From Chara braunii (lineage: Eukaryota > Streptophyta > Charophyceae > Charales > Characeae): a stretch of 35,002 nt of DNA. The position numbers and the translations under genes were made by a program. The notes below the pieces were generated by a model that worked only from the letters and a program-made list of their open reading frames with translations, searched no databases and had not been told where the DNA came from. The stretch is from positions 300,163 to 335,164 of the forward strand of contig BFEA01000585.1 in NCBI GenBank assembly GCA_003427395.1. Reading direction: 5' to 3'. This document shows positions 20,290-30,717 of the stretch, in pieces; positions within the stretch are counted from its first letter, which is position 1; every line of letters starts with the position of its first letter.

Positions 20290-21180
20290 TAAATTGTTCC
20301 AAAGACAAGGAAAGATAGGAAGTAACTTCTCCATGAGTAGTATCCCTATAGTAATCATTTATTTCACTCCCTGATAAATCGCCACTTGGTGCCATACGAT
20401 TTCAAGCTTGGGAGTTAGTTTTACTCACTCTCACCTCACAACCTCTCTCTCTCTCTCCACTTGGGGGTAGATCGTTACTTTGGTTTTTAGTCATGCTAGT
20501 GCTTTAGTGACCCTTTCCATTTGCATTGTCTAGTTTTATAACATACTAATGGTCCATTTCAATCTTATTGTTGTCATGTGTTTAAGCAAGTCTCACTCAC
20601 ATGCACGACTCATCTCACACATGATAATGTTCTCTTTCAGCCTTGGTGCTTGCGTAAAGTGTCATGCATATGTTTGCGCCATCGAGCACATCGGCCCCCG
20701 CTTTTTTTTTTGAAAGAGGCGGGAGCCTCCCCGACCATGTCACGCAGAAATTCACCAAAAACAATATCAAGAGACAACTCGGGAACGATGCGAAATAATC
20801 CCGCGAACCGCCGATACGGCCGCGTGGTTGCGTCGTTCCTTCGCCGCTCTAGCCGGGTACGCCAGCTATACATCCCGCGGTCCCCTACGACAGGATAGGT
20901 TCCCGCGGAGCATAAACTTGCTTCCCTAAGGAGCTGTCACCACCCTTAGGGGCGTATCCCTACCAAGCTACCGACCCATGTGCGAAAGTTTTTACATGCA
21001 GTTGCAAAGGTGGGTCAGCCGAGGGCGTTTGCTTGTTCGTTGTAGTATAGGTACGCGCGATTAAAACCCCTATTGAACTCAGACGTCGTCCGTTCCTTAG
21101 GGTGTTGATCTCCTAAGTACGAAGCGTACGCCGGTCGACTAGGACGGTCTCAACCAAGTGTGAAACCCCCAATATCCTAG
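20290..21180. other. Unassigned DNA, contains a lone diverged satellite-like monomer
   Basis: A (CT)n run lies at about 20443-20456. The segment 20583-20680 resembles one 91-bp satellite monomer from 25.8 kb (see findings). The rest, 20700-21180, is GC-richer with no motif I recognise; it could be LTR or untranslated retroelement sequence. Confidence 0.4.
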
Positions 21181-22700
21181 TCCCTTTGATCACCAGTTAA
21201 AAAAAGAACAACATAACAACCACACATAGTTACAAAAAAAAAAAGAATCGACCGTAGTCGACATGAACATATATCCAATCTGAAATGATAATCGAACGAA
21301 TCTAAATCATCATTAGATACGTCCAATAACACACTATCAAAATAAAATCCGACCACCCCGGGTCAAATTCCACAAAAATCATACAGCCGCCAACGAGGAG
21401 TTAGCTTTCAACAATAACTTCAATGTAGCCAACAAGGTAGTCGGTCTGTCTTAGTTTTTACTTGAAGAGATGTGTTGCCAAAGTTATTCATTCCATCCTA
21501 CTGCCGACCTAAGATTGGACACGCACATACTTGTTTCCATACGTTTCTCAATTTCTTGGATGGCGGACTGTTTTGCGGATGATTCTTGATCAGGGGCATT
21601 GCTTGAGGTGTTGCATGCCTCTCGCTCTAGGAAGTGGTCTGGGGTACTCCTCCGCCTCGCCCGAGCACAAGACTCGGATCTCATAAGTCGTGCCGTCTGC
21701 ACCGAATCGGCAAAGTGCCCTTCCGTAGAACGGTCCACTCTGGGTCGATAAACAGGGTCGGCTCCTAAAGCAACGAACCCCCGCCCCAGATGCTTCCTTG
21801 AGAGAGAGGATGTATCCACTGCAAGTAGCTTTCAATTATTCTTATCTCTCCTGAGTTCAGGGTAACTTAGACAAAAAGAATGCAGAGGAAATAAGGAATG
21901 AGAATCATTTGAACAGCTACAGGCAGATAAGGTCATTCGGGACAGAACGGGTAATCCTCAGGAAAAGACTAAGTCCATTTGACCTTATCTGCTTTATTTC
22001 AATCGAATTCATTTTACGATGTGCAAAAAATTGACATTTTTCAAAACAACCAACCCTTCTTGGCATACAGGCAGGTGAGAAGTCAAGAGAAGACACTCCT
22101 TTTCCATTTTCTCAAATAGGCATAATCAATCTTCTTTGCAAGCATCCTTCTACCTACCTGTACAACGCACAGACGACACAATCAAAAAAAGACAAGCAAA
22201 GTCTCACTACTCACGTCGAGAGCAGGTTAACCGAGCACCCATTTTTCAGACCCATTTATAAGAAAACCAGACAGTCATTTTAACAACACTTCACACCAAT
22301 CTATAGAGTGCACTTCTTACGACCCCATCACAGAAAAAAACCCTAAAATGCCCCGTTAACCTCTTGTGGAGAGCAGCGTCAGACCCTCCTTTTCACTCAT
22401 GCATGACGCCCGTAATCCTACTCTACCTTTTCTCCTAAACATTCAAAGCAAAAGGGTCAAGCAGTGTGTGGGTGCATACAGGGGTGAAGGGAGTCTGAGT
22501 CGTCCATTGACTGACCACTGACCTTGAGTGAAGTTGAACAACACACTCAAGAAGACCGTATAGAATTACGCCCCTTTTAAAGTGAAGGTTGTCGCCGCCA
22601 GTCGTCAACATAGCGATCTACACTACTCTTTAAAACAATCGTTTGTCGTGAGACTCGTCTAATATAATTACTTCCCCACAGTCTGACAACGCCTTCACCT
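21181..22700. other. Unassigned DNA
   Basis: Two minus-strand frames (111 and 81 codons, 21484-21835) overlap each other. They show arginine and serine-rich protein-like stretches but no known motif. From 21840 the sequence is A-rich with no gene seen. A short perfect hairpin (cttgagtg/cactcaag) lies near 22523-22551. Confidence 0.35.
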
Positions 22701-22719
22701 TTAGCGCCACTGTGTTACC

Positions 22720-23037
22720 GCAGCACTTCCGTACCATCGCCGTAAAACCCGCGTCGCCGCGACAAAATTTCGGCAGGACTTCCGTACCACCGCCGTAAAA
22801 CCCGCGTCGCAGCTGCAGAATTTCGGCAGCACTTCCGTACTATCGCCGTAAAACCTGCGTCGCCGCCGCAAAAGTTCGGCAGCACTTCCGTATTACCGCC
22901 GTAAAACCTTCGTCGCCGCCACAAAAGTTCGGCAACACTTCCGTACCACTGCCGTAAGACCTGAGGTGCTGCCGCAAAAGTTCGGCAGCACTTCCGTACC
23001 ACTGTCGTAGAACCTGCGGCGCCGCCGCCCTGCCACT
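22720..23037. repeat. 53-bp minisatellite, six units
   Basis: Units start at 22720, 22773, 22826, 22879, 22932 and 22985, each opening with gca(g/a)(c/g)acttccgta and ending in ttcg or a close variant. The spacing is exactly 53 bp. The minus-strand frames of 95 and 146 codons are translations of this array. Confidence 0.95.
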
Positions 23038-23081
23038 GTAAAATTTTGGCAGCAATTCCCCACCGTAGTGGAAAAATGGCA

Positions 23082-23554
23082 GGCCAAAATTAGTAAAATT
23101 TTGGCCCCAGACCCAAATTCCACTTTGCCGCACTGCCGTAGCCCTGCAGCGTCCCTGGGTCCGTCCCGTGGGACCAGCACCAGCCAGAGGGGAGGGGAGC
23201 AGAGTGCTCCCTGCCTTGGCTATGGCTTCCCTCCTCCTTGTCCGGCGCTGCTTTGCAGTCCTCCAGCTCCTCTCCAGCACTCCAACAATGAGGCAAGTGT
23301 GTTGTCACACACTGGCAGCTGGAGGCAAGTGTGAGGCAGCTGGGGGACAGCTGCCTCTTTTGCAGTGGTTGAGGAGGGCAGCAACAGCCTCAGCTGCCCC
23401 CAGGCAAAATTCGTCACTTGCCTGGGGCCGTTGATCTGAGCCAGATCAACGGACTGAGGCTGTCTCACCTCAGCCACACATTTAGGGTGGCAGTTGTACT
23501 CAACTGCCCCCCTCTTTTTCTCCCTCCTGCACTCAGCCCCACACTGAGTGCAGG
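23082..23554. other. Chain of ten perfect hairpins
   Basis: Stem/loop sizes: 23082-23106 (10/5, inside an outer 7-bp stem 23067-23073 with 23118-23124), 23195-23211 (7/3), 23296-23313 (6/6), 23333-23357 (10/5), 23376-23399 (7/10), 23398-23427 (10/10), 23428-23452 (10/5), 23454-23473 (6/8), 23489-23508 (8/4), 23526-23554 (11/7). Every stem has a different sequence. Several adjoin with no spacer. Short open frames here have no recognisable domain. Confidence 0.9.
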
Positions 23555-24000
23555 TTCAACGGGAAAATGGTTGTATATATATTTTTTAATTTACCTTTCA
23601 CAAAGCATGTCCTGACATACATAACAAAAACAAAAATAACAGGTAATACCTCTCATAGTTATGTTCAGATACCCAAGGGAGTAATGCAGTTAGGGGAAGG
23701 GATCACACCCGTCAGACGAGATTATACCTGAAGTTCCCTGCCTCCAGAACCCCGCCTGGGCTCCGGCAGAGCTCCCGCAATCGGTGGGTGGACCTCCCAC
23801 AAGGTCTTGCTGCGGACCTACGGGTTGCAATCCCCCTTGCCGCCTTCCTCTCGTAACCTCAGACTAGACTTACAGTAAGAAGGGTAGACCGAGATAGGTT
23901 TAGACTCTCAGATACAAGGGTGGGACAACTCAAGTCACAATGAGAGGGCCTTGAACGTGCCTGAAAGTTCCCCTCACCACCTCTTCATCTCCCCAGCCTC
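23555..24000. other. Unassigned DNA between hairpin clusters
   Basis: No gene or RNA was recognised. A weak hairpin (gtggg/cccac) lies at 23785-23801. The composition differs from the clusters on both sides. Confidence 0.45.
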
Positions 24001-24008
24001 TGGCCTGA

Positions 24009-24357
24009 ATCACATTTAGGCCAGTTTGGCCTGAATGTGATCATAGCCGCGGCCACATTCGTGGCCGTGGCTTTTTTTTTTTTTCCCTTTCTCCCTTCTA
24101 CCTCTGCCCTCCCCTGAAAAAGGGAAGGACAGTTGTCAGGTTGGAAGAGGTAGGTCATCCCCCTCCCATCCTCCCGTTTCTCCAACCTCGTTCCTCTCTC
24201 TCTAACTCCCTCAACTCCTCCCTCACGCGCGGCGATACCGGTCGTGGGATCAAAGATCCCAGGGTTGAAAATATACAACCCTGAAACAGGGTGGGAGCCT
24301 GGTGTGCTCCCACACAACCCATATGGCTGTTCTCCAACAGTGAGGCACAAATGCCTC
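24009..24357. other. Second hairpin cluster
   Basis: 24009-24041 is a 14-bp stem with one G·T. 24045-24072 is a 12-bp stem with one G·T and the tetraloop attc, followed directly by a T-run. Then come 24245-24261 (tgggatc/gatccca), 24261-24282 (agggttg/caaccct), 24278-24292 (accctg/cagggt), 24291-24313 (gtgggagc/gctcccac), 24327-24340 and 24342-24357 (gaggca/tgcctc). Six stems lie in 113 bp, some overlapping as alternatives. Confidence 0.9.
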
Positions 24358-24620
24358 GTTTGTTTTTTTCCCTTTTTTTTTTTTTTTTTTTTTTTACTCT
24401 TTCTTGTTTTCCTCCTGCTCTCCCCACGCCAACGGCCACACGACGTGGGAGTACTGGAAACAAAAACAAAAAGAAAAGAAGAAAAACAGCAAAAAAAACA
24501 AACAACTTACCTTGCCAGTGCATATTTTCATGTTCCAACGATAGATTCGTTCGATTTTACTCATCCTCTAAAAACAGTCTGGCGCAGTCCTCCTTCCCCC
24601 CCTCTTTTTCCCTTTTTCGT

Positions 24621-25306
24621 GCGCCTGTACCCAGGCGCCATAAGCGCCGGGTTCAGGCGCTCCCATGCCCTGCTGCCCGTTTTAAAAATGAACGGGCGCT
24701 CCGCTAGATTCTAAAAGAATAAAAAAAGAAAATCTAGAAAGAAAAAAAATAAACAAAAAAAAACAAAAAAAAAACAAAAACTAACTTACCTAAAATCGGC
24801 TGCCCGTTTTCAACGGGCGCCTGTTTCTTCCTCTGGGACACTCCCTTTTCTTTTGGTAGCGCCATCTGGCGCTGTAGATAGTTTATATATATATTTTATT
24901 ATTATTTTTTTTAAGAAATGTCGTTGGCATAAGCCAATGGCCATTGCAGCCTACGCCAGTCTTGCTGGCATTCCCCCTTCCCCTTCCTGCCGATGTACAG
25001 GCCGGAGTTCAATTCCCTAAGGAATCGGAAAAAAAAATTCGACCATATCTCGATTTATGCGTGTCATCCTTGCGCAGGACCTGCTGCAGCCGCGCGGCCG
25101 TTCTCGGCCGTGAGATCTGATGATCTCACAGCCGAAAATGGCCGCGCTTCATGCTTGTGCAGCGGACAGCTCCAAAAGGAGTTTTGGCCAGTAGGCCAGC
25201 ATATCAGGTTCGATCTCGGTATCTGTCGGGTAAGAGTCATGTGCGGTAACCTACTGGGCTAGCTCCTATCACGACAGTGATAGGAGCAACTCTTCTATAT
25301 GAAGAG
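24621..25306. other. Third hairpin cluster, including a 26-bp stem
   Basis: 24621-24638 (gcgcctg/caggcgc), 24675-24697 and 24802-24818 (both gcccgtt/aacgggc), 24704-24737, 24858-24873 (agcgcca/tggcgct), 24922-24939 and 25012-25025. At 25092-25147 there is a 26-position stem: 23 Watson-Crick pairs, one G·T, two C·A, loop tgat. Then 25262-25287 (gctcctatcac/gtgataggagc, loop gaca) and 25290-25306 (ctcttc/gaagag). No coding sense was seen. Confidence 0.9.
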
Positions 25307-25309
25307 CTC

Positions 25310-25797
25310 GCTCAGCCAGTTTTCCCTCATGTTGTGGCCTTGCAGGGCCATCCTACCCGCGGTCGTGCAGGCCTCGACTGCTTGTGGCTCTACATGCTTG
25401 GTTGGCCGCGTGGTGTCGGCATCGGCCTATCAACCCCCTGGCTCGGTGTCAACCCCCGCGGCCCGGGAAATAAGACCCTTCTTCCTATTCCCCCTGCGCC
25501 GCGACTCTATACCCGACACACCTCTTTTTTTAGCCTACTTAGGCCCTGAATCGTGCGGCTGTTATCGGGAACCGCAGACGACAAATCGTACCGCTGACTC
25601 CCGTTGTTTCAATCGGATGTCAATAACGTCATACGTCAACGACGTCAGGTTTTAGGTCTCTCACTTATGAGGTTGGTCTGAATAAACTTTTGACAAATAT
25701 CAGTCTCATCAAGTCCTTCAACTAAGCGAAAAAGTCGGACAGCGTCCGACGTTAAGAAACCCCGGCAAATACCCTTGTCAGGGTGTTTGTCCCGGCA
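25310..25797. other. Unassigned DNA before the satellite
   Basis: GC-rich to about 25500, then mixed. Two overlapping plus-strand frames (90 and 118 codons) show no known motif. It leads directly into the 91-bp array. Confidence 0.4.
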
Positions 25798-27335
25798 ATG
25801 CAAGTCTCACTCACACATATGACTCTTCTTCCAATTGGTGATGTGCCGATTCAATGCTGGTTGCTTCCATAGCCTCACATGTATGTTTGCTCTAGTCACA
25901 CTTGTGCAGTTTATTCTTTTCTCACTTGGTGATATGCCGGTTCAATCCTAGTTGCTTTCATAGCCTCATGTGTATGTTTGCTCTACTCACATTTGTGCAG
26001 TTCACTCTTCTTCCACTTGGTGACGTGTCGGTTCAATCCTAGTTGCTTTCATAGCCTCACATGTATGTTTGCTCTACTCACACTTGTGTAGTTCACTTTT
26101 CTTCCACTTGGTGATGTGCTGGTTCGATCCTAATTGCTTCCATAGCCTCACACGTATGTTTGCTCTATTCACACTTGTGTAGTTCACTCTTCTTCCACTT
26201 GCTGATGTGCCGGTTCAATCCTAGTTGCTTCCATAGTCTCATATGTATGTTTTCTTTAGTCACACTTGTGCAGTTCATTTTTCTCTCACTTGGTGATGTG
26301 TCGGTTCAATCCTAGTTGCTTCATAGCCTCACATATATATTTGCTCTACTCACACTTGTATGGTTCACTCTTCTTTCACTTGGTGATGTGCCGGTTCAAT
26401 CCCAGTTGCTTCCGTAGCCTCACATGTATGTTTGCTCTAGTCACACTTGTGCAGTTCACTCTTCTTGCACTAGGTGATGTGTCGGTTCAATCCTAGTTGC
26501 TTCCATAGCCTCACATGTATGTTTGATGTACTCACACATGTGCAGTTCACTCTTCTTCGACTTGGTGATGTGCCGGTTCAATCCAAGTTGCTTCCATAGC
26601 CTCACGTATGTTTGCTCTACTCACACTTGTACAACTCACTCTTCTTCCACTTGGTGATGTTCTGGTTCAATCCTAGTTGCTTCTTTGGCTCCATGTGTAT
26701 GTGTAGTCTAATTACACTTGTGAAGTTCACTCTTCTCTCACTTGGTGATGTTCCGGTTTAATCCTAGTTGCTCCCTTGGCTTCATGTGTATGTGTAGTCT
26801 AGTCACACTTGTGCAGCTCGCTCTTCTCTCACTTGGTAATGTTCTGGTTCAATCCCTGTTGTTTCCTTGGCTCCATGTGAATGTGTAGTATAGACACACT
26901 TGTGCAGTTCACTCACCTCTCACTTGGTGATGTCCCGGTTCAATCCTAGTTATTTCCTGGGCTTCATGTGTATGTGTAGTCTAGTCACGCTCGTGCACTT
27001 CCCTCTTCTCTCACTTGGTGATGTTCCGGTTCAATCCTAGTTGCTTCCTTGACCTCATGTGTATGTGTAGCCTAGTCGCACTTGTGCAGATCGCTCGTCT
27101 TCCACTTAGTGATGTGCTGGTTCAATCATTGTTGCCTCCATAGCTTCGTATGGATGTAAGAGTCCGTCACACTTGTGCAGTTCACTCATCTTCCACTTGG
27201 GGATGATCCGGTTCAGTCCTTGTTGCTTCCGTAGCTTCGTATGCATGTTCTGATCTAGTTGCACTTGTGCAGTTCACTCATCTTCCGCTTAGTGATGTTC
27301 CAGTTCAAATCCTGATGGCTTCCGTAGCTATAGGT
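25798..27335. repeat. 91-bp tandem satellite, about 17 units
   Basis: The cacttgg box recurs at 25923, 26014, 26105, 26196, 26287, 26377, 26468, 26558, 26648, 26739, 26830, 26921, 27012, 27103, 27194 and about 27285, a spacing of 90-92 bp. Each unit carries ggttcaatcc or a close variant. Units up to about 26650 belong to one subfamily (ccatagcctcacatgtatg); later ones mostly belong to another (ccttggctccatgtgtatgt). Confidence 0.97.
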
Positions 27336-28290
27336 ATGAGTTGTGCCAAAATTCATTGAATATGATGATGATTTCCCACTAAGCAATATCCCCGCCCATC
27401 CATGGATGCCCTCCCTTGCTGCATAGGTATGATAGGCACTGCATTTGCAGCGGTTCGCCTCCCCCGTGCTCTATTTGAATCCCGTTTTTGGCCCCCGTAT
27501 TCTAATCGAACGAGGTAAGAAGGAGGTAGGTAGGGAGTTGTTGCTGCTGCTGCTACTGTTGCAGTTACTGCTGCTACTGTTGCAGCTGCTGCTGCTACTA
27601 GTAAGGAAGAGTCTACTGCTGTTCCTGTTGATACCTGGCCAAGCCAGGCTGCTGCTGTTGCTGAGAACCGTTAGCTGGTCCCCTGGAGCAAGGGCCAGCC
27701 CGAAAAAGGCTAAGGCGCCGGGGCGGCCCAGAGGCACCGGTAGCCAACTCCGCCAAAATAGGGGTATGGGGGCTGTGACTTCACAAACCCCATATCATAG
27801 GCATAGATAGATAGCCTGCAAAACCTGCAGGCCATCTGAGTCCATTTTCCTGCAAAAACGGAAAATGAATTTCCCCGAACTGTTCGCTTAGAGCCTCGGG
27901 CGATGCCCGAAAAAGGCAAGTAGGGGCACACTGCGACGGAATCCAACCAAACTTTATGGGGGTATTCCATAAAGTATAGACAGAGGGCCCACCGAGTTAC
28001 GTGGGCATCCGACATCGTTTGGACCACCAAACACAGGACTGAATTTTTTGGCTCTCCCGCCCGTAGGAAAATCGACAAAAATCTGCAAAAAAAAACAAAC
28101 TGTGTTTTTTGCAAAATCTGTGTTTTCTGGAAAAAAATCTGTGTTTCTGCAAAATCTGTGTAGTCTACAAAATCTGTGTTTTTTGTATCTGTGCAAGCCT
28201 GTTTTTTGTAGGACTGGGTTTTCTGATGATCCAGACTCCGAGGTAACTCTCGGAAAGGCGGGGCCCTCACTTGGGGAAATGGGAGGGGTG
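27336..28290. other. Non-coding DNA with triplet tract, hairpins and an 18-20-bp repeat
   Basis: An imperfect CTG-like tract (27538-27605) is followed by hairpins at 27634-27648 (6 bp), 27814-27832 (gcctgca/tgcaggc), 27843-27867 (cattttcc/ggaaaatg), 27896-27910 and 27951-27975 (actttatgg/ccataaagt). A tandem of about five caaaatctgtgtttt-like units with an 18-20-bp step runs at 28105-28190. The minus-strand frame of 208 codons across this stretch is judged accidental. Confidence 0.65.
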
Positions 28291-28299
28291 TCGGGCCAC

Positions 28300-29310
28300 C
28301 TTCACACCATTCTTCTCCTCCATCTCCATCATCCATCCACCATGGCCAGCCACCTCATATCACCTCCCACCCCCATCTTCTCCATCCATCCACCATAGTC
28401 GTCCACCTCGCGTCATCTTCCTCCTCCATCTCCTCCATACATCCACCATAGCTGTCCAACTCGCTTCATCTTCCTCATTCATCTCCTCCACCCATTCACC
28501 ATAGCCAACCACCTCACTCCATCTTCCTCCTCCATCTCCTTCACTCATCCACCATAGCCATTCACCTCACACCATCTCCCTCCTCCATCTCCTTCATCTA
28601 TCCACCATAGCCAATCACCTCACATCATCTCCCTCCTCCATCACTTTCACCCATCTGCCATAGCCAACCACCTCCCACCATCTCCCTCCTCCATCTCCTT
28701 CATCCATTCGCCATAGCCAACCACCTCACATCATCTCCCTCCTCCATCACCNGCCATAGCCAACCACCTCCCACCATCTCCCTCCTCCATCTCCTTCATC
28801 CATTCGCCATAGCCAACCACCTCACATCATCTCCCTCCTCCATCACCTTCACCCATCCGCCATAGCCAACCACCTCCCACCATCTCCCTCCTCCATCTCC
28901 TTCGTCCATTCGCCATACCCAACCACCTCACACCATCTTCCTCCTCCATCACCTTCACCCATCCACCATAGTCAACCACCTCACACCATCTCCCTCCTCC
29001 ATCTCCTTTGCCGATCCACCATAGCCAACCACCTCACACCATCTTCCTCCTCCACCTCCTTCGCCCATCCACCATAGCCAACCACGTCACACCATCTTTC
29101 TCCTCCATCACCTTCACCCATCCACCATAGCCAACCACCTCACACCATCTCCCTCCTCCATCTCCTTCGCCCATCCACCATAGCCTACCACCTCACACCA
29201 TCTCCCTCCTCCATCTCCTTCGCCCATCCACCATAAGCAACCACCTCACACCATCTTCCTCCTCCATCTGCATCACCCATCCACCATAGCCAACCACTTC
29301 ACTCCCTCCT
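28300..29310. repeat. 53-bp minisatellite, about 19 units
   Basis: The catag box recurs at 28341 (as catgg), 28394, 28447, 28500, 28553, 28606, 28659, 28712, then after the N at 28755, 28808, 28861, 28914 (catac), 28967, 29020 and so on to 29285. The register is exactly 53 bp with no indel except at the N. The unit is pyrimidine-rich (ccaccatagccaaccacctc, then ctccctcctccatctcctt). Confidence 0.97.
28657..28847. other. Exact 95-bp duplication around a single N (assembly join)
   Basis: 28657-28751 and 28753-28847 are identical by direct reading, separated by the only N in the window (28752). Removing one copy plus the N restores the 53-bp register exactly, as expected for two contig ends that overlap but were not merged. 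Confidence 0.85.
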
Positions 29311-29435
29311 CCTCCTCCGACTCCTTGACCGGTCCACGCCCCATTCAAAGGAATGTGGAGTGGTGACACATAGAAGGGAAGGCCTCAAGCGAGACGGTAG
29401 GTCAAGTAGGGATAAGACTTGATTAGGCGTAGGAC

Positions 29436-29436
<1 letters not shown>

Positions 29437-29502
<66 letters not shown>
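29437..29502. repeat. (TC)n microsatellite
   Basis: Thirty-three uninterrupted TC dinucleotides. Confidence 0.99.
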
Positions 29503-29506
<4 letters not shown>

Positions 29507-29509
29507 ACC

Positions 29510-30690
29510 TCTTCCATAACCTAAGTCTAAATCCTTTCCCTTTCCTCTTGGCGTGCAACTAACCTCTCTCACTCACTTGTTACATTGTCAGGGGACGAAC
29601 GGTGAAAGAAAACGGACCTCACTTGGTGGAGAAAGAGGGCAAGGGGAGGGCCGTCGGTCCCTTGTGTCACCAAGAAGGGAAAAGGAAGAACCTTTGAGAA
29701 TCTGGGAAGGCTGTGAGAGCAAAGCTCTTAAGAGAGTGAGGGCGGACTAGTCCAAGAAGGACTTGAGAGGGTTTTTGTCTAAGGAACCAAAGGTTGGTTG
29801 ACTCAACCAGAACCCCGACTGCATGACTAAAGGAAGAGGATGGATTGACTGGGCAGAAGAAAGGAAAGGGAAAGGAACCCATGGACAGAAAGGGAAAGTT
29901 AAGCATGCGGGAAGGGTTATGTGTTGACCCCAAATGGGGGATTGTATTGGTTTTTGCATTGCGTTTGATTGTGCAGGTGATAAGCTTTGGGATGTCTTGA
30001 GCTGGATCGGGGCCGGGATGTGCCGAGTCTGCCGACAAGGGAAAGAGAGAGGGATAGCCAAAGGCTAAGAGGGCTGACTGGCCCAAACCTTGTCTATGGA
30101 TGAGACCCTCGTGCATGAAATCTCGGATAAGGATGGAAATGAGAAGGGAGTGAAGTCTTGAATGGTTGAATCGTGATGTAGCCCTTTGAATGCGGACGGG
30201 AACCCCCAAAAGACTAAGGGGCGGGCGCAAAAGTCATGGATGGAATGTACGAATTGCCAAATGCATAGGGGGAGGCTAAGGGGGAAGGCGGCGTTGCCGC
30301 GCCCCGATGAAGCCATAGGACTGCTGTGTTGGAAAAGGAGTGTGTGGCCTAAGGATGACGCTTATCCTACGCATAAATGGAATAAAATGCTCAATGAACT
30401 CCCTGGACTACTTGAATATTGGAGAGAGCAATTGACCGCGACCACAACAAAGTATCAAGAAAACAGCGCATGCGAAGGACCAGTGAGACTACCACCCTGC
30501 GCGAAGGCTGAGCTACATCCCCAATGTCAAAGCTCTATCGCTCGATGGCCCACCCCCATCCATCTCAAATCACTAGGTGGGGGTGACCATGTGACGAATG
30601 GCCCACGCCTTGAGCGTGAGCGTGGGCGGGTCGAGCCAAATGGGACCGCCAGCGGGGTCGACGCAGGCTCGAAAGTCTAACGGGGTTTAG
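29510..30690. other. Unassigned DNA with a 164-codon plus-strand frame
   Basis: The frame 30186-30680 opens with ATG at 30186. It contains ECTNCQMH, superficially zinc-finger-like but lacking a second pair, and a WPKDDAYPTHKW stretch. I recognise no family. An overlapping minus-strand frame of 187 codons (29667-30230) is equally unsupported. A perfect hairpin (gcccacgc/gcgtgggc) lies at 30601-30627. The region could be a retroelement untranslated or LTR part upstream of the gag relic. Confidence 0.3.
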
Positions 30691-30717
30691 CCCTATACCG
30701 GACCAGGTATTCCCGTA

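Noticed and set aside
19873-20374. Long plus-strand frames of 139 and 160 codons
   Set aside because: Pure translation of the polypyrimidine tract into Phe/Leu/Ser; not genes.
22715-23280. Minus-strand frames of 95 and 146 codons with repeated Thr-Glu-Val-Leu-Pro-like blocks
   Set aside because: They are translations of the 53-bp minisatellite.
24244-24714. 156- and 138-codon overlapping frames
   Set aside because: They run through T-runs and hairpins, two frames are equally open, and there is no motif.
25185-25217. tRNA-like A box (tggccagtagg) and B box (ggttcgatctc)
   Set aside because: The boxes are only about ten bases apart, the A box is one base short and is itself a hairpin, and no cloverleaf can be formed.
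25798-27335. CRISPR array
   Set aside because: Repeats are directly tandem with no unique spacers, and the context is eukaryotic.
27710-28336. 208-codon minus-strand open frame
   Set aside because: It spans a tandem caaaatctgtg repeat, hairpins and a pyrimidine-rich stretch. Its protein is repetitive (KNTDF-like) and has no known motif.
29960-30000. Intron 3' splice site (T-rich run then gtgcag)
   Set aside because: No flanking exon with a recognisable protein was found, and the motif is common by chance.
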